64,000 bases of DNA from Rhodoblastus acidophilus (GCF_009720655.1 NZ_WNKS01000012.1:61208-125207), one strand, 5' to 3'; counted from the stretch's first letter, positions 33,995 through 42,761 are shown. A program made the numbers and translations. Notes: a model not told the origin generated them from the sequence alone.

Positions 33995-34765
33995 TCACTC
34001 ACCGCGCCAGCGGGGCGGGCGCTTGGCGAGAAAGGCTTCCATGCCCTCCTGGAAATCCTGGCTGCGGTAGCACATCACCACCAGATCCGCGCCGGTCTCC
34101 ATCGGCGGACGCAGCCGCAGCAGCGCCTGCTTGGTGGCGGAGAGCGTCAGGGGCGCATGGCCGGCCACCGTCTGGGCCAGGTCCTCCGCGCGCGTCATCA
34201 GGACATCCGGCGCGACGATCTCGCCGACCAACCCAAAAACCCTCGCCTCCTCCGCATCGATCAGCCGCGCGGTAAAAATCAGATCCTTGACGCGCGCGGC
34301 GCCGATCAGATGCGCGAGGCGGCCGTAATTGGCGACCGACAGGCAATTGCCGAGCGTGCGCGCGATGGGGAAGCCGAACTTGGCGTCCGAGGCCGCGATG
34401 CGCAGGTCGCAGCAGGCGGCGATGGCCGCGCCGCCCCCCGTGCAGGCTCCGGCGATCGCCGCGAGCGTAGGAACGCGGCAGTGCTCCAGCGCGGAGAGAA
34501 TGCGCTCGATCTTGATCTCGTAGTCGATGCAGTCCTGGTCCGAAGCGAGGACGCGGAACTCGGCGATGTCGGTGCCCGCCGCGAAAGCCTTTCCGCCCGC
34601 GCCTGAAATCACCAGCGCCTTGACGCTCTTGTCCGCGTTCACGCGCAGCACCGCCTCGTAGAGCTGCTCGTACATTTCGAAGGTGAGGGCGTTTCTGGCC
34701 TGCGGGCGGTTGAAGACGAAATGGGCGATCTCGCCGCGCGCTTCGAACAAGGTGATGTCGGTCAA
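33995..34765 (-). CDS. enoyl-CoA hydratase/isomerase-family protein lacking catalytic Glu residues
   Basis: 256 residues from a TTG start at 34765 with GGAG six bases upstream; the frame is open to 34882 but without homology there. Crotonase fold: FNRPQARNALTFEMYEQLYE, KALVISGAGGKAFAAGTDIAEF (oxyanion-hole part), and AGACTGGGAAIAACCDLRIA. The two Glu of true hydratases, in GGGCEL and FGQPE, are replaced by Ala (GGGAAI) and Ile (FGFPI). Hydration is therefore unlikely by the usual mechanism; other crotonases act as isomerases, thioesterases or lyases. Substrate unknown. It is monocistronic here. Confidence 0.85.
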   Translation of the reverse strand: MTDITLFEARGEIAHFVFNRPQARNALTFEMYEQLYEAVLRVNADKSVKALVISGAGGKAFAAGTDIAEFRVLASDQDCIDYEIKIERILSALEHCRVPTLAAIAGACTGGGAAIAACCDLRIAASDAKFGFPIARTLGNCLSVANYGRLAHLIGAARVKDLIFTARLIDAEEARVFGLVGEIVAPDVLMTRAEDLAQTVAGHAPLTLSATKQALLRLRPPMETGADLVVMCYRSQDFQEGMEAFLAKRPPRWRGE

Positions 34766-35018
34766 GAGGGGCTCCTGCGGAACGCGCCTGTGTGGCGCGC
34801 GAAAATCTGAAAGCCGAGCGCCGCGCGCCGCACAAGGGCGGTAAGTCATGGCGCCGCCCGAAGAGGCATTCGGCTTACGCACAATGTCTCAATCGTCACG
34901 CCCGGAACGATCCGATAAGCAGCGCTTGCCCAAGGATAAGCCAAAAAAACTGGCGCCACAAAGCGGGAGGTCAGCCGACATGAATCTCAGGAACCAAACA
35001 TCCGCATAGGAAAACGCA

Positions 35019-35609
35019 ATGGCTGAAACTCTGACCCTGCAAAAGCCGGCCATCACGCTCGGCAACCCCGCCGTCGTCGGCCTGGGAGGCTTCGGCCTCA
35101 CCACGCTTCTGCTGCAATTCCACAACCTCGGCTGGATGGGCACGGCGCCCGTGATCTGGGCCGGCTTCTTCTTCGGCGGCCTCGGCCAGTTCATCGCCGG
35201 CTTGCAGGAACAGAAGACCGGCAACAATTTCGGCTACGCGGTCTTCTCCGCCTACGGCCTGTTCTGGATCTGCCTGTGCGGCTACCTGCTCGGCGACGCC
35301 AGCGGCCTGCCGATCCTGAAACTGTCCGCGACCGACCTGGGCTTCTTCATGTTCGCCTGGACCATTTTTACCTTCGGCCTGTGGATCGCCTCCTGGAAGA
35401 TCAGCAAGGTGATGCTGCTCGCCTTCACCACGCTGCTCGCCGGCTTCATCCTGCTCGACCTCTCGTTCTGGGGTTTCCCGCAGTTGAAGGCCTGGGCGGC
35501 CTGGGACCTGATCGTCTGCGCCCTGCTCGCCTGGTACATGATGTTCGGCATCATTTTCGCCAGCGTTTTCGGACGCCCCGTCCTGTCGGTCGGCAAGCCG
35601 ATTTTCTGA
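35019..35609 (+). CDS. satP: acetate uptake transporter, SatP/GPR1-FUN34-YaaH family
   Basis: 196 residues with six membrane segments. The family signature is clear: NPAVVGLGGFGLTTLLLQFH near the N-terminus. Further segments are FFFGGLGQFIAGLQEQKTGN, FGYAVFSAYGLFWICLC and LVCALLAWYMMFGII-like helices. It imports acetate and succinate with protons across the inner membrane. An AGGA site precedes the ATG. The second acetate transporter, ActP, is encoded at 42762-44456. It reads alone. Confidence 0.93.
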   Translation: MAETLTLQKPAITLGNPAVVGLGGFGLTTLLLQFHNLGWMGTAPVIWAGFFFGGLGQFIAGLQEQKTGNNFGYAVFSAYGLFWICLCGYLLGDASGLPILKLSATDLGFFMFAWTIFTFGLWIASWKISKVMLLAFTTLLAGFILLDLSFWGFPQLKAWAAWDLIVCALLAWYMMFGIIFASVFGRPVLSVGKPIF

Positions 35610-35687
35610 CGAACAAACCCCCTCGCCGCGCGAGCGCGGCCGATCGGGGAATTGATTGTCTTCAAACCAAATCAGCCCACGGACGTC

Positions 35688-35710
35688 ATGCCCGGCCTTG
35701 TGCCGGGCAT
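35688..35710. repeat. dispersed hairpin repeat
   Basis: Perfect 9-bp stem ATGCCCGGC (35688-35696) / GCCGGGCAT (35702-35710) with loop CTTGT, in a CGTCATGCCCGGCCTTGTGC context. This context resembles a widespread alphaproteobacterial intergenic repeat. Mobility or function unknown. Confidence 0.65.
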
Positions 35711-35850
35711 CCACGCCGAGCCGCAACAGACAAGTCTCAAATTTTTCGCGACGCCACGCCGCGTGGACCGCCCAAAACAAGTTTTTCCGCCAAAAGTGAA
35801 AATCGAAAATCCGCCATTTCAGCGATTTTGGCGAAATTTTGTTCACGTTT

Positions 35851-35866
35851 TGTTTCACGTGAAACT
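35851..35866. promoter_or_regulatory. parS: parS-like centromere site
   Basis: TGTTTCACGTGAAACT matches the bacterial parS consensus TGTTTCACGTGAAACA at 15 of 16 bases, including the complete 14-bp palindrome. ParB binds this site and spreads to form the partition complex. It lies in non-coding DNA. No parA or parB gene is in the window. Confidence 0.75.
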
Positions 35867-36003
35867 AGGCCTGCCGCCACACAAACACAGCTATAACCCA
35901 TTGTTTTACAATAACGAATGCGCTCCGGAGCGCATGACCCGGCGCCGCCGCCGCGCCAAGTCCCACCCCGCCACACGCCGACAACCCTAAGGTTGCACGC
36001 GCG

Positions 36004-36065
36004 AAAATCGCGCGATTTCGATCAAAAATCGCGCGTTTTTCGCAAGAATTCGCGCATTTTTCACA
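36004..36065. repeat. short AT/GC-block palindromes
   Basis: AAATCGCGCGATTT is a perfect palindrome at 36005-36018. It is followed by AAAAATCGCGCGTTTTT and AATTCGCGCATTTTT. These alternate runs of A/T and CGCGC about every 20-25 bases. Confidence 0.5.
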
Positions 36066-36230
36066 GTTTTGCGCGGTTAAGATTCAACCGAAAGTAGAAT
36101 TTCGCCAAAATCGCCGCCCCAAACGCCAATACAAGGGCGCCAAAACCAAACCAGAAATCGCCAGCCAAAATCGCGCAACCAGCGCGCGGCGCCCCTCCCA
36201 TCCGACACGGACCGTTCCCGCAAAAAAACC

Positions 36231-36259
36231 GTCATTGCGAACGAAGTGAAGCAATCCAC
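36231..36259. repeat. dispersed intergenic repeat fragment
   Basis: GTCATTGCGAACGAAGTGAAGCAATCCACC resembles a dispersed repeat common in many bacteria (TCATTGCGAGCGAAGCGAAGCAATCC type). The two TTGC/GCAA halves form a hairpin. It supports a non-coding reading of this stretch. Confidence 0.6.
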
Positions 36260-36307
36260 CCCGCGAATGCTTGAATGCCTGCACGATGCCTGTCTGGGCA
36301 GCATCTT

Positions 36308-37867
36308 TCAATTCATCCGCAACTTTTTCTTGGTGGCTTCACGTTTTTGCAACGAATTTTTCCTGCAAGCCGCAAACCAATGATTTCTTGCAATGCCAAC
36401 GACCTCACGTAGCGCGTCCGGAGCGGAGACATACTTTGCGGCGTTTTCGGCGGCGACCGCATCGAATTTTGCCCGCTCTTGTTCAAACAAGTCGGCGATG
36501 GCCCCACATTTCACCGGCGAAGTCGGCACATCGACGTTTCCGACCAAGCCCACATCTCTCAACATTGCAACGTATCGCACGCGCTCGAAAGCACCCAGGT
36601 CAACTGCCTTCGACTTCGTTCGTATGATCCCCTCATCAAACAGCGGCTTGCTCGAAGGCAGTACAGCGTTGGAAGGAATATTTACAAGTTCAAGGACCTC
36701 GTCTTTCGGCAAAAATGCTCTTGGAAAAAGCGGAGCGAGATGTTCGACCTCCTCCCATACGCGCCGACCGGAAAGTTCGACCGGGCGCTGATCGCGGCTT
36801 TGACCCGTCGCTTGCATTTGGCGACGGTTGGCGCGCATCTGTGTTTCAACATCCTCGATATTCCCGCGCCAACGGCCATAGCTGGAATACAGTCTCTCTA
36901 GCAGAGCAACGGCCTGACCTTTTGTCATTCCAAGGCTGATTAGCAACGAAGTATCAAGTTCCCACCGCAGCGCGGGCGCGGACCCATCCCGGAGTGGCGC
37001 GGCAATCATGACATTTTCGGCGCGAATTTTGGAAAGGGTCTGGAGAATTGCAGCGCGAAATTTGTCCTCGATATTGGAAATGGCGGGCAACATTATGCGT
37101 CGTGCGGCAGGAGGCCCAACGTCAAATGCTCCTTCAACGCCGGTGGCAACGCCTTCGATCAATCTACCAACCGCAGCAAACGTGCTGTTCAAAACAGCAC
37201 CTAGCAGCTCGGCATCAATCCCAGGACGTGGCTCAACCCCGACGAAACGGCCATTCAAAATTGCTCTGTTTGGATTATGCCAAGCCCCGTAGTCGTACGC
37301 CGAGTTGTACGGGAGCACCCATTCACTTGAGACCAAACTCCGGGCTTGCCGATACCAGACGCCGTCTGCCCCGTTGCTGACCACGAGTTCGCCCTGATGA
37401 ATCCCTGCAAGCTCACCAGCATGAACATATTCCGATAAGCCGCGTTTCATTTTCCCCGAGGCGGGGTAGAGGTACACATGCTTCGTGGTATCCGGGATCG
37501 AAAACAACCTGTCGTCTTGTTTGAAAAGCTGATGCGGATTGAGTATGGCGGACTGTACGTCCACCGAAGCCAGTTCACCCTGCCACCCGCCCAGCCCTTT
37601 GACGGTTACAGTGCCACGACGCGAGATCAATTGACCCTGGTCGCCCTTCTTGGCCTCAAGGCGCTCAAGAAAGAAAAAACTGTCGGCCCCGGTTTTCAGA
37701 CCGAGCCTGACGCTCGCCATTGTCTCCAACGGAGCGAAATCCGGCCGCGCCGCAAGTTCTAAGGCAATCTTCGGCGCGCGAAGAAAGCGAGCACGCCATG
37801 CTGATCCGACATATTTGAGCGGTGCGAAAGACGAAAGCTCGAAGCCAGTGGCGTCGTCGGAAACCAT
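36308..37867 (-). CDS. probable specificity/C-terminal subunit of an N6-methylase system
   Basis: 519 residues. Its ATG follows the methylase stop by one base, so the two are translationally coupled. The content resembles the C-terminal half of type IIG or PglX-like methyltransferases: a target-recognition stretch (LLGAVLNSTFAAVGRLIEGV and PAARRIMLPAISNIEDKFRA, compare the LLAYLNSSLF and P-x-P patterns of that part), then a helical tail. Its SAM-binding motifs are in the upstream protein. Lower GC than the neighbourhood suggests horizontal transfer. It would contribute DNA-sequence recognition. It could also be a broken half of a once single gene. Confidence 0.75.
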   Translation of the reverse strand: MVSDDATGFELSSFAPLKYVGSAWRARFLRAPKIALELAARPDFAPLETMASVRLGLKTGADSFFFLERLEAKKGDQGQLISRRGTVTVKGLGGWQGELASVDVQSAILNPHQLFKQDDRLFSIPDTTKHVYLYPASGKMKRGLSEYVHAGELAGIHQGELVVSNGADGVWYRQARSLVSSEWVLPYNSAYDYGAWHNPNRAILNGRFVGVEPRPGIDAELLGAVLNSTFAAVGRLIEGVATGVEGAFDVGPPAARRIMLPAISNIEDKFRAAILQTLSKIRAENVMIAAPLRDGSAPALRWELDTSLLISLGMTKGQAVALLERLYSSYGRWRGNIEDVETQMRANRRQMQATGQSRDQRPVELSGRRVWEEVEHLAPLFPRAFLPKDEVLELVNIPSNAVLPSSKPLFDEGIIRTKSKAVDLGAFERVRYVAMLRDVGLVGNVDVPTSPVKCGAIADLFEQERAKFDAVAAENAAKYVSAPDALREVVGIARNHWFAACRKNSLQKREATKKKLRMN

Positions 37868-37868
37868 G

Positions 37869-39887
37869 TTAGCGCTCCACTACGTCGCTTCTGCTCCCTA
37901 GCGCACGCAAGTCGCTCTGCCGCACTGCGCTCCAATCCATATCGACGGCTTCCCCATGTCCGCGAAGCCCCAATATTCGGTCTCTCAGCATGTCTACCGC
38001 CCTGATGTGATCTTCAACGGCTTCATGATGGCCCAGCAGTGCGCGAACCGTTTGACGCAATGTGACGAAGCGGACGAAATTATCATCTCGCTCATTCGCG
38101 TCAGAGCATTGCTTTGCAATCGTGACCACCGTTCCCACGCGCGCCTCTGAAAACCAAGCCTCGGCACCGCTTTCAATGAACGCTTCGATTTTGAAATTCC
38201 TCAACAACCAATCCTGTAACGCTGCGCCATAATCGCTATCCATCCATTCGCCTGCTGTCAGCAGCGCGATATAACCGCCCGGTTCCAAGAATTGGGCTCC
38301 GTGCAGCCAGAAATAGACATGATAGTTCGCTGACTTAGGCAGCTTCGAAGGGGTACGAACCCTGTCCCCCTTTCCCAAAACCCCAAGAACCTCTGATTGC
38401 CTGTGAGCGCCCAACTTGTGGATGCGAACATAAGGCGGATTGCCGACAACTGCGCGCATGAAAGGAATAGGTACGGATGATTGCTTCACGTCGCCGTCGC
38501 TGTCGGCCAGCGGCAACTGCATTAGCTCATCGCCAGGCTTTACGCGAAAAAAGCTCTTTGTCGTGACCCTCGGGTAATTGTCTTCGAATTCAAGCTGTTT
38601 GATTGCCAGATTTACGGTCGCCAGCGTTGCCGGAAAACGCGATATATCAATTCCGAATATTTCCTTGAGCCGTTCTTGGTGTGTCTGTTCTGGGTTGAGT
38701 ACTTTTTTCCTGACGTACGCCCGAACCAAAAACGTCCCACCTCCCGCCGCTGGATCAAGCAAGTTACCAGAGCCATCACGCAGAGCGAACGACAGCATCA
38801 AATCGACAACATCTGACGACGTATAGTGCTGCCCCCATTCATAACGCTCGTGAGGCTCGATAAGCCGTTCAAAGAGCCGTCCAAGAATATCATGGTCGAT
38901 CGTGCTCAAATCGAAATGCTCGATATGTTGGACCATCCGTCGCCAGAATGGCACGCACCCGTCTGAAATCATCGCATATTGAGAAACACGGTCCCATGAA
39001 AACAAGGTTTCATAATCGCCGGAAATGCGGCGCGCCTCATCGAATTGGAAGCGGAGCATTTTCTCAGCAAGCTTCGCATTATTGTTTGATGGCAACGCCA
39101 ATGGGTCAAGCGTGCTTTTCGAACGCCGCAGCGCCTCGTAAAACATGAGACGGGTAACAAAGACGTAAGCTGTTAACTTTGACGCCCGTCCAACTTCCTG
39201 CTCCCATTTTGCTGGGTCGTGCGCCCACCCCTGGTCATCAACCATCCACTCGATCAGGTCGCTCTGGAAAGCCTCGTCAGCCTTTCGTCTTTCGTGCATT
39301 GCATCGCGAATTGCCGCCACCGGCGCAGACAATAATTCGCGCAGCGCCTCCACAAAAAGGGCGTCGGCTGCCATGCCCTCTGGCTTTTTCAATCCCGTAA
39401 TTATGGGTGCTAATTCATGGAAAGCGCCAACCCAAGCCTTCGACATGCGCGATAGAATTGCGGGATCATCGAGTTCGGCGCGACGAAACCCTTCGCCGAG
39501 TACTTCCTTGTGTACGATCTTGGTAATCAACGATCCCGTTTGCTGCGTATCTATCAAGAATAACGATCGTGCATCAGACGTAAACGCCCAACGACAACCG
39601 TGAGCAAGAGCTTTTGAGACAGCGTCCTTGAGGTTATCAAAATCGAGCGGGGAGGAATTATTGTGGTCCGGCAGTCGAATTTCGCCACACAAAGCGGGAC
39701 TATCCCCAAGAACGACAAGATCACTGCGCTGCCGACTGCCCGGCACGCTCTCTTCGACCCGGACTTTGTGAAAGCGCCATGCGGGATTTTCAGCGGCGGC
39801 CTGTTCCCACCACTTACTCACCTCAGCCGCGAAACCCCACTCATTCAAACGCTTAACTCCGAGCAATCGCCTTTTGGTTAACATCAA
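37869..39887 (-). CDS. N6-adenine DNA methylase, type IIG/PglX-like N-terminal half
   Basis: 672 residues. The N-terminal 150 residues (SDLVVLGDSPALCGEIRLPD, DAVSKALAHGCRWAFTSD) look like a PD-(D/E)xK-type nuclease or a substrate-binding module. A helical region follows, then the methylase: LLDPAAGGGTFLVRAY (motif I, near residue 370), IFGIDISRFPATLATVN, and the catalytic VVGNPPYVRI (motif IV, NPPY, near 495). It methylates adenine N6 in DNA. With the next gene it totals about 1190 residues, the usual size of a single-chain type IIG or BREX PglX enzyme. GC is low: 28 of 60 bases in 39061-39120. Confidence 0.85.
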   Translation of the reverse strand: MMLTKRRLLGVKRLNEWGFAAEVSKWWEQAAAENPAWRFHKVRVEESVPGSRQRSDLVVLGDSPALCGEIRLPDHNNSSPLDFDNLKDAVSKALAHGCRWAFTSDARSLFLIDTQQTGSLITKIVHKEVLGEGFRRAELDDPAILSRMSKAWVGAFHELAPIITGLKKPEGMAADALFVEALRELLSAPVAAIRDAMHERRKADEAFQSDLIEWMVDDQGWAHDPAKWEQEVGRASKLTAYVFVTRLMFYEALRRSKSTLDPLALPSNNNAKLAEKMLRFQFDEARRISGDYETLFSWDRVSQYAMISDGCVPFWRRMVQHIEHFDLSTIDHDILGRLFERLIEPHERYEWGQHYTSSDVVDLMLSFALRDGSGNLLDPAAGGGTFLVRAYVRKKVLNPEQTHQERLKEIFGIDISRFPATLATVNLAIKQLEFEDNYPRVTTKSFFRVKPGDELMQLPLADSDGDVKQSSVPIPFMRAVVGNPPYVRIHKLGAHRQSEVLGVLGKGDRVRTPSKLPKSANYHVYFWLHGAQFLEPGGYIALLTAGEWMDSDYGAALQDWLLRNFKIEAFIESGAEAWFSEARVGTVVTIAKQCSDANERDDNFVRFVTLRQTVRALLGHHEAVEDHIRAVDMLRDRILGLRGHGEAVDMDWSAVRQSDLRALGSRSDVVER

Positions 39888-40007
39888 GCGCTTAAATATA
39901 GGTGAAGGGAGCCGCCCGGCGCGTCGCCAGTTTGCTACACTTTGGCGCTACACAATTGTTTGCGATTTCTCCTGAAAGGCCTTAAAAGACAATAATATAT
40001 ACAGATC

Positions 40008-40033
40008 GGGTTCGCCTCCCTCCCTCTCCGCCA
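40008..40033 (+). other. tRNA-Ser 3'-end fragment, possible attachment site
   Basis: GGGTTCG then CCTCCCTCCCTCTCCGCCA has the T-loop (GGTTCG) and the acceptor 3' end with CCA of a bacterial serine tRNA. No cloverleaf precedes it: upstream is AT-rich and unrelated. Such fragments mark att sites of integrated elements. It is 120 bases upstream of the methylase gene. The 330-bp gap 39888-40217 holds no other feature I can name. Confidence 0.55.
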
Positions 40034-40217
40034 ATATAATGGCCGGCGCTCTGGGAGTCCGCTGCCTGAGAGCTAACTCCGTCAGTACACATCCCGCAGA
40101 AGTCCGCCGCCGACGCTGCTACGACCACTACGAGACAAAATCGAATTTCGACTTAGAGCCCAACCCGGAAATCCAACAAACCGAGTCCTCTGTCGCGTCA
40201 CACCCTCGGCGCCAACC

Positions 40218-40889
40218 CTACCCCCCGGAATAATCCTGCTTGGGCTTGAAGCGCGGCCGCGAAATGGTGACCCCGCGCTCCTTCAAGTCGCGCAAGCCAA
40301 CATAGATCATCGCCGTCATCAGCGCGTCCGAATAGGCGTCGTGCTGGTTGAACAGCGGCAGCTTTAAATCACGCAAAATGCTGGCGAATTTTAAGTCGAC
40401 CTGGGTGCCGGGCGGCGCGCTGCCGTATTTCAGGTCGTAATAGATGCCCGAAACCTCGACGACCGGATTGGGCAGCTCCACGCCGATCAGCTCCGCCACA
40501 TGCTTGTTGAGCATTTCCAGGTCGAAATCGATGTAATAGCCGACCAGCGGGCGCCCCCCAATGAAATGCAGCAGTTCCGGGAGCACTTCCGCCATAGTCG
40601 GCGCCTGCGCCACGTCCTGCTCGCGCAGGCCGTGCACCTTGATCGCCTCGGGATCGATGGCGATGCGCGGGCGGGTGATGGCGCGAAAACTTTCGCTCGC
40701 CAGAATCTGGTTGCCCTTGATGCGAATGGCCGCGACCGAAATGATCTCGTCGCGCTTGCGGTCGAGGCCGGTGGTTTCGCAATCAATGGAAATATATTCG
40801 TCCGCCGGACCCGGCTCGAACAGGAACATGTAGGAGCGGTCTTGCAGCGCCACCTTGTCCATCTGCCGCATCAGCCAGCGCACGACCAT
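40218..40889 (-). CDS. DEDDh-family exonuclease, DnaQ-like
   Basis: 223 residues. A 3'-5' exonuclease domain of the DNA polymerase III epsilon type: first motif YISIDCETTGLDRKRDEIIS with the D and E ligands, second motif GYYIDFDLEMLNKHVAE with an Asp, third NQHDAYSDALMTA with the His and Asp. A His before the last Asp defines the DEDDh class. It probably degrades DNA or RNA in the cytoplasm. It is the last gene of the acetate-transport series, next to the CBS/DUF294 protein gene; this pairing occurs in other proteobacteria. It is too short to be the polymerase subunit with certainty. Confidence 0.9.
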   Translation of the reverse strand: MVVRWLMRQMDKVALQDRSYMFLFEPGPADEYISIDCETTGLDRKRDEIISVAAIRIKGNQILASESFRAITRPRIAIDPEAIKVHGLREQDVAQAPTMAEVLPELLHFIGGRPLVGYYIDFDLEMLNKHVAELIGVELPNPVVEVSGIYYDLKYGSAPPGTQVDLKFASILRDLKLPLFNQHDAYSDALMTAMIYVGLRDLKERGVTISRPRFKPKQDYSGG

Positions 40890-40901
40890 TTTTTTTCAGC
40901 C

Positions 40902-42692
40902 TCAAAACATGTTGAGGTTGAAGCGGCGGCGCACCAGATCGCGCAATTGCTTCACCTGCTGGAAGGAGTCGCGCAACAGGTCGCGGTCCATGCTCGTCAG
41001 CGTCCCCGGCTTGTAGAGATTGGAGGAGTCGGACGCCGCCAGCTGCGCGTCGAGCCGCAGCGTCAGCAGGTAGTCGAGCGCCTGCGCCAGGGCGCGTGCG
41101 AAATCCTCCTTGAGCAGACCCTTTTCCGCAAGTTTTTGCAGGCGCTCGAACGTGTTGGTTTCCTCCAGGCCCTGTTCGATGGCCAGCGCCCGCACGCCGT
41201 GGACAATGGGGAAAATGCCGCCCTTCTTGACATCCAGCCCCTCGGCGCCCGCCAGTTTTAAATTGTTGAAAAGGCCGATGGGCGGCTCGAAGGCGAGCAC
41301 CGCCGCCGCGAAGCGGGCCAGAAAAACGCGCTCGCGACGCGCCTTTTGCAGCAGCGCCCATTTCGTGTCCTGGAGCAGCGTCGCATCGCCGGCGACAGCG
41401 GTCGCGTCGTAGAAGATGGCGACATTCATCGCCGAATCATTGTCGGGCGTCGTCGTCCAGCGGCTGAAATCCGCGACATATTCATCGACGGTGCGCACCC
41501 ACAAGGGATTGCTGACCATCACATTGCCCGGACAGGGCGGAAAGCCGAATTTTTCCAGCGCGGCGGAAAAATCGCCGCGGAAGCGGTCGAGCAGCGTCCG
41601 GTCGACGGGTTCGGAGAGAATGAGGCCATTGTCCTGGTCGGTGCGCACCGTCTGTTCGCCGCGCCCCTCGCTGCCCATCACGATCAGGCAGACTTTTGCC
41701 GAGATCTCCGAAGGACAGGTGAGCTCGAACAATTTCGCGAACAGGCGGCGGTTGAGGTCGGAAACGATTTCCGCGACCACCTGGAATTTCACCCCCTGGC
41801 GGCGCAGCGGCTTGATCTGTTCGGCGATCTGGCGCGCGGCGGCGGCGAGTTCGTCGAGCGTCGCGGCGCGGTCGATGCGGTTGGAGACAAGCTGGGAATT
41901 GCCGGCGAAATGGCCGAGCAGGTCGATGTCCTCGACGATGCCGAAATAGGCCTCGTCCTGCATCACCACGACGCGGCGCTTGTTGTGCTTGGTCATCAGC
42001 AGCAGCACATGGGAGACGAAATCGTCCGGCGTCACCGTGACCAGATCGAAATGGGCAATGTTTTTAACCGGCTCGTCGGTGGACATATCCTTCAGGATCA
42101 CGGCCTTGGCGAGATTCATCCCGGTGACGATGCCCCGGCGCTCGCCGTCGCGCACCAGCAGGGCGTTGCAATCGATCGACTGCATCATCTGGCCGGCCGC
42201 CCGGATGCTTTCATCCCCGTCGATCGCCACCGCCGGACACATCGGCAAATCGCGCACGCGCGCATGCATCATCGAGTTGAACTGGTTCGACTCGCTCTCG
42301 CCGGCGAGCGCGTCCAGTTTCCGGGTGATGTCGAGATAGAAGAACGCGCCGAAGCGCGGATTGGCGTTGATGAGACGAAACATTTCGCCACGCGGCGCGA
42401 TGGCGCACAGCGTTTCCTCGGTGGCGATGAACGAGCTGACGCTGGCGCCCTGAACCACAGCGCGCGCGTCAAAAAAATCCCTGGGGCCGAGCATGCCGAG
42501 CAGTTCGCTCTGCTGGCGCTCTTCGACGCAGCCCTTGACGACGAGAAAGAGCCCCTCGGGCGAGGCGCCCTCGGCAAGAATGGTTTCGCCCGGCCGGTAA
42601 TAATGGATGTCCAGCGACGCCTTCATTTCCTCGGCTTCGTCCGGCGTCAGCCGGTCGAACGGGGCCGCCGACGTGTCGAGAAGCACGCTCAT
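40902..42692 (-). CDS. cNMP-binding/CBS/DUF294 nucleotidyltransferase-like protein
   Basis: 596 residues with four parts. A cyclic-nucleotide-binding-like domain (about 10-125, IHYYRPGETILAEGASPEGL). A CBS pair (about 150-275, SIRAAGQMMQSIDCNALLV and HNKRRVVVMQDEAYFGIVED). A putative nucleotidyltransferase DUF294 domain (about 310-450) with VMGSEGRGEQTVRTDQDNGL, the G-S and D-x-D pattern. A helical DUF294 C-terminal domain (about 480-590). Proteins of this type sit beside actP and a DnaQ-like exonuclease in many proteobacteria and are thought to be signalling or regulatory. It is cytoplasmic. The effector nucleotide is unknown. Confidence 0.92.
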   Translation of the reverse strand: MSVLLDTSAAPFDRLTPDEAEEMKASLDIHYYRPGETILAEGASPEGLFLVVKGCVEERQQSELLGMLGPRDFFDARAVVQGASVSSFIATEETLCAIAPRGEMFRLINANPRFGAFFYLDITRKLDALAGESESNQFNSMMHARVRDLPMCPAVAIDGDESIRAAGQMMQSIDCNALLVRDGERRGIVTGMNLAKAVILKDMSTDEPVKNIAHFDLVTVTPDDFVSHVLLLMTKHNKRRVVVMQDEAYFGIVEDIDLLGHFAGNSQLVSNRIDRAATLDELAAAARQIAEQIKPLRRQGVKFQVVAEIVSDLNRRLFAKLFELTCPSEISAKVCLIVMGSEGRGEQTVRTDQDNGLILSEPVDRTLLDRFRGDFSAALEKFGFPPCPGNVMVSNPLWVRTVDEYVADFSRWTTTPDNDSAMNVAIFYDATAVAGDATLLQDTKWALLQKARRERVFLARFAAAVLAFEPPIGLFNNLKLAGAEGLDVKKGGIFPIVHGVRALAIEQGLEETNTFERLQKLAEKGLLKEDFARALAQALDYLLTLRLDAQLAASDSSNLYKPGTLTSMDRDLLRDSFQQVKQLRDLVRRRFNLNMF

Positions 42693-42761
42693 GGCAAATC
42701 TCTGGAGGAGGAAGTTCCCTCTCCCCGTTGACGGGGAGAGGGAGTTGCATGCGTGAACGCC

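Larger units (their letters stand above)
35610..36307. other. 700-bp gene-free region with repeats and a parS site
   Basis: No plausible gene. It holds a hairpin repeat (35688-35710), a parS-like site (35851-35866), a set of short ATCGCGCGAT-type palindromes (36004-36065) and a dispersed repeat (36231-36259). Base composition is more AT-rich than flanking genes. Short open frames here look like products of the repeats. Confidence 0.7.

Noticed and set aside
35610..36307. Replication origin
   Set aside because: A parS site and AT-rich DNA are present, but I see no cluster of DnaA boxes and no dnaA, parAB or gidAB genes. TTTTTCACA near 36057 is too weak a match.
36084..36311. 75-codon frame with GGLLHFVRNDG
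   Set aside because: This peptide is the usual chance translation of a dispersed intergenic repeat (GTCATTGCGA type), not a protein.
40008..40033. Complete tRNA-Ser gene
   Set aside because: Only the 3' part can be read; the upstream sequence cannot form acceptor, D or anticodon arms.
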